Assembly (NCBI GenBank): GCA_902798585.1
Contig: CADBXF010000008.1
Coordinates: 39,194 to 103,193, forward strand
Direction of reading: 5' to 3'
From: an uncultured Lachnospiraceae bacterium
GTDB taxonomy: Bacteria > Bacillota > Clostridia > Lachnospirales > Lachnospiraceae
DNA: 64,000 bases
The notes under the pieces were generated by a model. That model made no database searches. It was not told the origin of the DNA and was given only the letters and a program-made list of their open reading frames with translations. This document shows positions 59,001 through 64,000 of the stretch, piece after piece. The translations under genes and the position numbers were made by a program. Within the stretch, counting starts at the first letter, position 1. Each line of letters starts with the position of its first letter.

Positions 59001-60032
59001 ATGATTTTCTGGATTTTCGAACAGCTCGATTGGGAGCTTTCGGTGATTGTCCGTTATTTATACTACATCTGCTGCGGATGTCTCACGACTTTTCTGCTCC
59101 TTGCGATGCGCGACAGGATGCCCTGCGACCAGGGACGCGCTTTCGCCGTGAACGGAGAACTCTCGCGGGGCAAGACGCGCGGCGTCGGACTGCTTTTCAT
59201 CCTCGCCTATGTGACGTGCTCCTTCGTATTTCTCCCGCTTTCGTGGGAGCTTACGGTGCTGTTGCTTTTGATTGCCGCGTCGATGATTACGGGATATCTC
59301 GATGACGCCGGCACGGTGCCGTGGAGCGGACTGAAGAAGGGTCTCCTCGACCTCGGAATTTCGCTCGGAGCCGGCCTGGCTGCCTGGGGCTTCTATGACG
59401 GCAGGCTGATTATCAAGGGGCTCTTCGGGAAGACAGAGGAGCAGTCCTTCCAAGTTCCGGCCGTGCTTTACATCCTCCTTGCAACCGCCCTCGTATGGGG
59501 CGCCATCAATGTGGTCAACTGCACGGACGGCGTGGACGGGCTCTGCGCGACGCTGTCTGTCGCGGCGCTTACGGGCTTCGCTTATGTGGGCGGCTTCGCC
59601 GTTGCGGGAAGCGCCGTCAGCATCGATAAGCTTTCCGCGGCTGTCACCTCAGGCAACACAACGCTCGCCGCGGGTATGATTATGTGTCTGATTCCGTACC
59701 TGTGGTTTAACGCTTCCCCCAGCTCAATGCTCATGGGAGATGCGGGTTCCCGGGCGCTCGGCGTTCTTCTGGCCATGCTTGCGCTGCGCTCCGGCCATGC
59801 GCTTTTGTTTATCCCGTTCTGCCTTGTATTCATTCTTGACGGCGGCCTCGGCCTTTTGAAGCTTGCGCTTCTCCGCTCCGTCAGGATTCACATTTTAAAA
59901 AACATTCGCACACCGCTTCACGACCACGCCCGCAAAAATCTTCACTGGGCAGACGCGCAGACGGTGTTCCGGTTCGCTGTCGTGCAGGCCGGTATCATTG
60001 TTCTGACGCTGGTTCTGATTGCCAGTTATTAA
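59001..60032 (+). CDS. MraY-like polyprenyl-phosphate glycosyl-1-phosphate transferase
   Basis: A 343-residue multi-span membrane enzyme from the ATG at 59001 (CGGAGG upstream). Family motifs: substrate-binding NVVNCTDGVDGLCA (family: NxxNxxDGxDGL), MLMGDAGSRALG (cytoplasmic Asp loop) and a last loop RTPLHDHARKNLHWADAQ where MraY has PIHHHFE-type triple His; here the order is His-Asp-His. It moves a sugar-phosphate from a nucleotide to undecaprenyl phosphate. It stands outside any mur cluster, so it may be a second MraY/WecA-type enzyme with other sugar specificity or a true MraY relocated. It is followed 12 bases later by a LysR gene. Confidence 0.85.
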   Translation: MIFWIFEQLDWELSVIVRYLYYICCGCLTTFLLLAMRDRMPCDQGRAFAVNGELSRGKTRGVGLLFILAYVTCSFVFLPLSWELTVLLLLIAASMITGYLDDAGTVPWSGLKKGLLDLGISLGAGLAAWGFYDGRLIIKGLFGKTEEQSFQVPAVLYILLATALVWGAINVVNCTDGVDGLCATLSVAALTGFAYVGGFAVAGSAVSIDKLSAAVTSGNTTLAAGMIMCLIPYLWFNASPSSMLMGDAGSRALGVLLAMLALRSGHALLFIPFCLVFILDGGLGLLKLALLRSVRIHILKNIRTPLHDHARKNLHWADAQTVFRFAVVQAGIIVLTLVLIASY

Positions 60033-60044
60033 CGGAGCCGCATT

Positions 60045-61004
60045 ATGGATATCAGTTACGAACTGTACAAGGTATTTTACTATGTCGCCACTTCGCGCAG
60101 TTTTTCCGAGGCAGGGAGCAAGCTCTTCATCTCGCAGTCTGCGGTCAGCCAGTCTGTCCGCACTCTGGAGCGGCGCCTCGGGCAGACGCTCTTTGTCCGC
60201 AAGACCAAGCGCGTTACGCTCACGAAGGAAGGCGAGATGCTGTTTAAGCACATCGAACCCGCGGTGCATCTGATTTTGCGCGGCGAGCAGCAGGTGCTCA
60301 ACTCCGGCCGTCTCTCCTCGCAGCTTCGCATCGGTGCAAGCGACACGATTTGCCGCTATGTTCTGGTTCCGTATTTTAAGCGCCTGCATGAGCTTCTGCC
60401 GGAGGTACACATCAACATTGTAAACGGCACTTCTCCGCAGTGTGCGCAGATGCTCTCGGCCGGCGATGTCGACCTGATTGTCACCAACTCGCCGAATCCG
60501 CTGCTCGGAGGAAACCGGACGACCGTAACCGTGAAAACCTTTCACGACATCTTCGTCGGCAACCCGAAGGCATTTTCCGACTGCTTCCGCCGCCAGGACG
60601 GACGGCCCGTTCCGCTGTCTCTCGCGGAACTGCTGCACTACCCGCTGATGATGCTGAGCAAGCACTCGGCGACAAGCGCTTTTCTGCACGAACATTTTCA
60701 GAAGCACTCCCTGGACCTTGCGCCCGAGATTGAACTGAACAGCAACGACCTGCTGCTGGATCTCGCCCGCATCGGCTTAGGCATAGCCTGCGTTCCGGAC
60801 TACTGCCTGCACGGCTCCGGCAACACCGACGACCTGTGCGAGCTCACCATAAGCGACCCTCTTCCGGAGCGTGCGCTGCTGCTCGCCTACGACGATTCCC
60901 GCCCGCTGACCCCGGCGGCCGAGATGCTTCGGGATATGCTCACCGGCAATCCCGTCTCCGACTTCGAACCCGTGCCGGATTCTCCGGCGTTAAACAGAAA
61001 ATAA
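60045..61004 (+). CDS. LysR-family transcriptional regulator
   Basis: A 319-residue regulator. The N-terminal winged helix-turn-helix (residues 1-62) reads MDISYELYKVFYYVATSRSF, then FISQSAVSQSVRTLERRLGQ, and TLFVRKTKRVTLTKEGE. The effector domain (about 90-300) includes LRIGASDTICRYVLVPYF and DVDLIVTNSPNP. It is 12 bases downstream of the MraY-like gene on the same strand, so probably co-transcribed. Target and ligand are unknown. Confidence 0.93.
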   Translation: MDISYELYKVFYYVATSRSFSEAGSKLFISQSAVSQSVRTLERRLGQTLFVRKTKRVTLTKEGEMLFKHIEPAVHLILRGEQQVLNSGRLSSQLRIGASDTICRYVLVPYFKRLHELLPEVHINIVNGTSPQCAQMLSAGDVDLIVTNSPNPLLGGNRTTVTVKTFHDIFVGNPKAFSDCFRRQDGRPVPLSLAELLHYPLMMLSKHSATSAFLHEHFQKHSLDLAPEIELNSNDLLLDLARIGLGIACVPDYCLHGSGNTDDLCELTISDPLPERALLLAYDDSRPLTPAAEMLRDMLTGNPVSDFEPVPDSPALNRK

Positions 61005-61040
61005 GACACGCAACAATATATTCAGGAGGTATGTAATTCT

Positions 61041-61979
61041 ATGAGCAAGCCCTTAACCGCACTCAAGACCAACATTCAGAAGGTCATTATCGGCAAGGAT
61101 GACGTGATTGACGAGATGTTCGCGGCAATGCTTGTCGGCGGCCATGTCCTCATCGAGGATGTTCCCGGCACCGGCAAGACGACTCTCGCCAAAGCCCTTG
61201 CGGCGTCCATCTCCGGCGCATTTGCCCGCATTCAGTTCACGCCCGACCTTCTGCCGTCCGACATCACCGGTATCAACTACTTCAACCGCAAGAAGGACGA
61301 CTTCGTGCTTCGCTACGGTCCGGTGTTTACCAACATCCTGCTCGCCGACGAGTTGAACCGCGCGACTCCGCGTACGCAGTCGGCCCTCCTGGAATGCATG
61401 GAGGAAAAGCAGGTCACCATCGACGGTGTCACCTACTCCCTGGCAGCTCCGTTCTTCGTAATCGCCACGGAAAATCCAATTGAGACCGCCGGTACTTTCC
61501 CTCTTCCCGAGGCGCAGCTCGACCGTTTCCTGATGCGTCTGCCCATGGGCTACCCGACGCAGGAGGAGGAGATGAACATCTTAAACCGCTTTAAGACGAC
61601 CAACCCTCTGGATTCGCTCACTCCGGTATACACGCAGGAAGACATTGTCGCCATGCAGCAGGCATATGTCAAAGTCACAATCCACCCGATTTTGCAGAAG
61701 TACATTCTCGACATCGTGGCGGCTACCCGAAGCAATCCGAAGGTTCCGATCGGCGCCAGCCCGCGTGCATCGCTCGCGCTCCAGAATGTCGCCAAGGCGT
61801 ACGCCTTTATCCAGGGCCGCAGCTATGTAACGCCCGAGGATATCGTACATCTCGCATGCCCGGTGCTTGCGCACCGCCTCTGCATCGGCCGCGGCGCTTC
61901 CCACAGCGCTTCGCAGACCCTGCCGATCATGAAGGACATTCTCGCAAAGGTGCCCGTCCCGACGGAAAACTGGAATTGA
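61041..61979 (+). CDS. MoxR-family AAA+ ATPase
   Basis: A 312-residue AAA+ chaperone-like ATPase. Walker A is IEDVPGTGKTTLAKALA, Walker B is ILLADELNRATPRTQSALLE (MoxR signature), sensor region FVIATENPIETAGTFPLPEAQ, and LDRFLMRLPMGYP. A lid domain follows (SPRASLALQNVAKAYA). MoxR proteins usually sit before DUF58 and von Willebrand-type genes; here none follows, and a terminator ends the unit. It may share a transcript with the LysR gene 36 bases upstream. AGGAGG precedes the ATG. Confidence 0.93.
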   Translation: MSKPLTALKTNIQKVIIGKDDVIDEMFAAMLVGGHVLIEDVPGTGKTTLAKALAASISGAFARIQFTPDLLPSDITGINYFNRKKDDFVLRYGPVFTNILLADELNRATPRTQSALLECMEEKQVTIDGVTYSLAAPFFVIATENPIETAGTFPLPEAQLDRFLMRLPMGYPTQEEEMNILNRFKTTNPLDSLTPVYTQEDIVAMQQAYVKVTIHPILQKYILDIVAATRSNPKVPIGASPRASLALQNVAKAYAFIQGRSYVTPEDIVHLACPVLAHRLCIGRGASHSASQTLPIMKDILAKVPVPTENWN

Positions 61980-61986
61980 TGACCTC

Positions 61987-62026
61987 AAAAAAGCGGAGAG
62001 CTCCGGCTCTCCGCTTTGTTTTTTTG
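61987..62026 (+). terminator. Bidirectional terminator between moxR and the foldase gene
   Basis: AAAAAAGCGGAGAG-ctccgg-CTCTCCGCTTTGTTTTTTT has T runs on both sides, starting 8 bases after the moxR stop. It can serve both converging genes. Confidence 0.85.
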
Positions 62027-62125
62027 CTTATTCTGTTTTCGCCCCGGGCGGTATGCTTGTCGGGTCCTGCCGGGCGCATCACTGTTGAGTTACTCCCTGC
62101 TGCGGGGCGGCACGCTGTCGGGTTA

Positions 62126-63235
62126 TCATTTTGCTTTGAGAATTGTGCCCATCTCGATTTCGCCCCACGCATCGGTTCTGGTAACCTGATACTTCTCCTC
62201 AATCTTTGAGAAGATTTCATTGATTCCCTTGTTCTGCGCTGCCGAAACAGCTTCGTTCACCGCGTCCTCATAGCCCTCGTAATTGCTCTTGTTCAAAAGC
62301 TTAATCACATAGATTCCGTAGCTGGAATCAACAAGCTTTACTTCGCCGGGCTCCATGCCGAGAAGCGCTTCGATGAAATCCGGCTCTGCGCTGCTGCCCT
62401 CTACGCGTCGATACTCGCGGGACCGCAAATACATAATCTCCGAATATCTCTTCTGAATCTCTGCAAAATCCTCGCCCTTTAACGCTGCCTCGTAGCAATC
62501 CTGCATTGTCTTAAGTCTCTGCGCAGAATCGCCTGCCTTCGCTGCGAGCTCCGGATTATCATTGCTCTTCGTCAGATAGAGCGTGATTGCCTCATACTTC
62601 CGGTATAATTCACGATCGATATCCTTTTTCACATCCTCGGGCGTCACCTTTACATTGGTAGCCAGAAGCGCGCTGTACTGATCCGCCATAAAGATGCGCT
62701 CGTAGTTAGCACGCACAACATCCTTCGTCAATCCGGTACGCGCACGCTCCGCAGGCGTGTATTTTGCGAGGAATTGCTCCGTCGTGGAATCCAACGCCTT
62801 CTGGCGGCTCTCCGTCAACTCCATTCCGGCATCCACGGCTTCATAGTACATCAGCATCGTATACACAACACTGTCGTACACGGTACTCATATAGGTATCC
62901 TTATATGTCGCATTTCTCGCAACGGGAATCTCCCAGAAATTGACATCGTTTCCGTAAATTTCCTTGAAATAAGCCTCGTTCTTCAGAAACGCCTGATTTC
63001 CCTCGGTCTCGTTATACACGAGATAGTACATAATCATGTCGAGCGTAATCTCTCGTGTCTTACCGTCACGCGTAACGGTCAAAACAACCTTCTTGGCATT
63101 GCTCGCAGCATTTTCCTTTGCAAGCTCTTCGTACTCCGCATCGGTCATCTGATTCGGCCTTCCGCAGCCTGCCATAATCCCCACAACCATCGCAAGCACG
63201 CAGAACATGCAAACCATAATTCTTCTTGATTTCAT
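62126..63235 (-). CDS. Parvulin-type peptidyl-prolyl isomerase lipoprotein (PrsA/SurA-like foldase)
   Basis: A 369-residue lipoprotein from the ATG at 63235 (GTGAGGG upstream). Signal MKSRRIMVCMFCVLAMVVGI ends in lipobox IMAGC. The N-terminal chaperone-like helices (residues 40-215) are followed by a parvulin-like region (about 220-330): LKGEDFAEIQKRYSEI, then MEPGEVKLVDSSYGIYVIKL, the hallmark last strand. The canonical parvulin catalytic His is not obvious, so it may be a chaperone with a reduced isomerase. It would help fold exported proteins at the outer face of the membrane. The non-coding repeat region lies just upstream. Confidence 0.85.
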   Translation of the reverse strand: MKSRRIMVCMFCVLAMVVGIMAGCGRPNQMTDAEYEELAKENAASNAKKVVLTVTRDGKTREITLDMIMYYLVYNETEGNQAFLKNEAYFKEIYGNDVNFWEIPVARNATYKDTYMSTVYDSVVYTMLMYYEAVDAGMELTESRQKALDSTTEQFLAKYTPAERARTGLTKDVVRANYERIFMADQYSALLATNVKVTPEDVKKDIDRELYRKYEAITLYLTKSNDNPELAAKAGDSAQRLKTMQDCYEAALKGEDFAEIQKRYSEIMYLRSREYRRVEGSSAEPDFIEALLGMEPGEVKLVDSSYGIYVIKLLNKSNYEGYEDAVNEAVSAAQNKGINEIFSKIEEKYQVTRTDAWGEIEMGTILKAK

Positions 63236-63407
63236 CTGATAAACCCTCACTGAACAATGAAACTAACAAAAGTCCCGCCCGTTTCACCCGGAAAAATCTT
63301 CTTCCGCCGCGGGTCCGCGGCGTTCAATCCGCCGTGCAATGTATCATACCACAAATGCGCCCCGAGGTCAATTCGACATTTGTTGAGGAGACTTCGCCTT
63401 GTCTCAT

Positions 63408-63491
63408 GGATTCCGGGGTTGGGTTCGGCTGGTTTCCGCGGATTCCGGGGTTGGGTTCGACTGGTTTCCGCGGATTCCGGGGCCGGGTTCG
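63408..63491 (+). repeat. 32-base direct repeats, about 2.6 copies
   Basis: Units beginning GGATTCCGGGGTTGGGTTCG start at 63408, 63440 and 63472 (the last partial and diverged to GGGGCCGGGTTCG). Period 32 bases, not a multiple of three. Confidence 0.85.
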
Positions 63492-63508
63492 CTTGCTTTT
63501 TGCTGGGT

Positions 63509-63923
63509 TTACCGCCCGACAACTTGTTTTTGTCGTCCGGGCGGTAATTGTACCTGTCTCTTTTTTCCCGGTCTTTATCAAAACAGGTTGTTTTCGGTTT
63601 TTGTACCGCCCGACGACTGATTTTCATCGTCCGGGCGGTAATCGTACCTGTCTCTTTTTTCCCGGTCTTTATCTAAACAGGTTGTTTTTGAATTTTGTAC
63701 CGCCCGGCGACTGGTTTTCATCGTCTGGGCGGTACAACTTGCTTTTATAAGTTTCAAAACAGGATATATTCGACTCGTTTCCCGTAGCCCTCTACCGCCC
63801 GGCGACTGGTTTTCATCGTCTGGGCGGTACAACTTGCTTTTTTCGCTTCAAAACAAGGTATATTCGACTTGTTTCCCAAAGCCTTCTACCGCCCGGCGAC
63901 TGGTTTTCGTCGCCCGGGCGGTA
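63509..63923. repeat. Tandem array of five 37-base palindromes
   Basis: Copies at 63509-63546, 63604-63640, 63698-63734, 63793-63829 and 63887-63923. Each is an inverted repeat: TACCGCCCG(A/G)CGA, then an A/T-rich loop (ctggttttca-type), then TCGTC(C/T)GGGCGGTA. Steps between copies are 95, 94, 95 and 94 bases. Linkers 1 and 2 resemble each other (GTACCTGTCTCTTTTTTCCC), and linkers 3 and 4 resemble each other (ACAACTTGCTTTT ... GACTTGTTTCCC), so the array grew by duplication of two related units. The copies would form strong hairpins in RNA or DNA. Confidence 0.9.
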
Positions 63924-64000
63924 CAACTATCCATATTAACCTCAAAACACGGCATATTTCGGCTTTGCTGCGTCCATAGCATTGCATCCGAGGATGATTT

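Larger units (their letters stand above)
63236..64000. other. 765-base non-coding repeat region at the right edge
   Basis: No credible gene. The region holds about 100 bases of ordinary upstream sequence for the foldase gene, a short run of 32-base direct repeats (63408-63491), and an array of five 37-base palindromes spaced 94-95 bases apart (63509-63923). It continues past the window edge. Frames in this stretch translate to repeated Arg/Pro/Asp-rich strings, as expected from repeats. Confidence 0.8.

Noticed and set aside
63509..63923. CRISPR array (37-base repeats at regular spacing)
   Set aside because: The linkers are 57-58 bases long and resemble each other in two classes instead of being unique, the repeat itself is a full palindrome, and no cas gene is nearby.
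63509..63923. Integron attC sites
   Set aside because: The palindromes lack the GTTRRRY/RYYYAAC core sites, contain no cassettes with genes, and no integrase is seen.
1..64000. tRNA or rRNA genes, prophage or insertion sequences
   Set aside because: I looked for tRNA GTTCRANYC arms, rRNA cores, transposase or integrase motifs and terminal inverted repeats and saw none that could be supported.

Overview
This window looks like chromosomal DNA from a GC-moderate (about 55% by eye) anaerobic Gram-positive bacterium of the class Clostridia, most plausibly a Lachnospiraceae-type organism. The evidence is the Firmicutes gene order rpsF-ssb-rpsR followed by gdpP-rplI-dnaB, a MecA-like adaptor, a single-chain PurL of about 1300 residues, an [FeFe]-hydrogenase maturase (HydE), an 8-Fe ferredoxin, a DUF1858 redox protein, strong AAGGAGG ribosome sites and TTGnnn-17-TAnnnT promoters. 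The family assignment is inference. An exact 22-base match to the Illumina P5 adapter plus a poly-A run inside a MutS-like gene (48309-48341) shows that the sequence is a short-read draft assembly with at least one chimeric spot. Nearby oddities should be read with that in mind.

Layout. Bases 1-7137 (minus strand) hold an unrecognised operon of eight genes: a DUF4332/helix-hairpin-helix plus PASTA protein, a coiled-coil protein, two small paralogues that share a domain with the first protein, a long disordered repeat protein, two TPR-like proteins and a gene running off the left edge. This is the best candidate here for an undescribed system. A 676-base regulatory gap follows, then a two-component system (7814-10207), a GH27 alpha-galactosidase, and a TetM-like ribosomal GTPase fused to a YacP/Rae1-type NYN nuclease (12003-14534). 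Bases 14.6-25.5 kb hold a broken ogt, anchored surface proteins, an esterase, a DUF937 protein, a membrane protein, hydE, a DUF218 protein, an AlaX-like editing protein lacking part of its metal site, and a GH18 lipoprotein.

Bases 26-31.7 kb run rightward: a MecA-like adaptor with a long acidic insert, a DUF1858 protein, a ferredoxin, and a three-gene sensor/sensor/LuxR-regulator operon. Bases 31.9-37.6 kb run leftward and hold replication and ribosomal genes (dnaB, rplI, gdpP, rpsR, ssb, rpsF, DUF951). Bases 37.8-46.4 kb hold plsC, an orphan ABC-ATPase fragment, a DUF1934 protein, murI-ddl (D-amino acids for peptidoglycan), ispE, a GH5 glycosidase, a membrane gene frameshifted by a 10-base tandem duplication, and bioY. 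Bases 46.4-58.8 kb hold a SIMPL protein, an EamA transporter, two overlapping MutS-like ATPases, a phosphotransferase-DUF4298 fusion, a lipoprotein and purL. Bases 59.0-62.0 kb hold an MraY-like transferase, a LysR regulator and a MoxR ATPase. The window ends with a foldase lipoprotein (minus strand) and 750 bases of non-coding tandem repeats, including five copies of a 37-base palindrome spaced every 94-95 bases.

Together the genes describe a fermentative, glycan-degrading cell with ordinary cell-wall, isoprenoid and purine synthesis, several surface lipoproteins, and a few fragments and frameshifts that mark local decay or assembly error.
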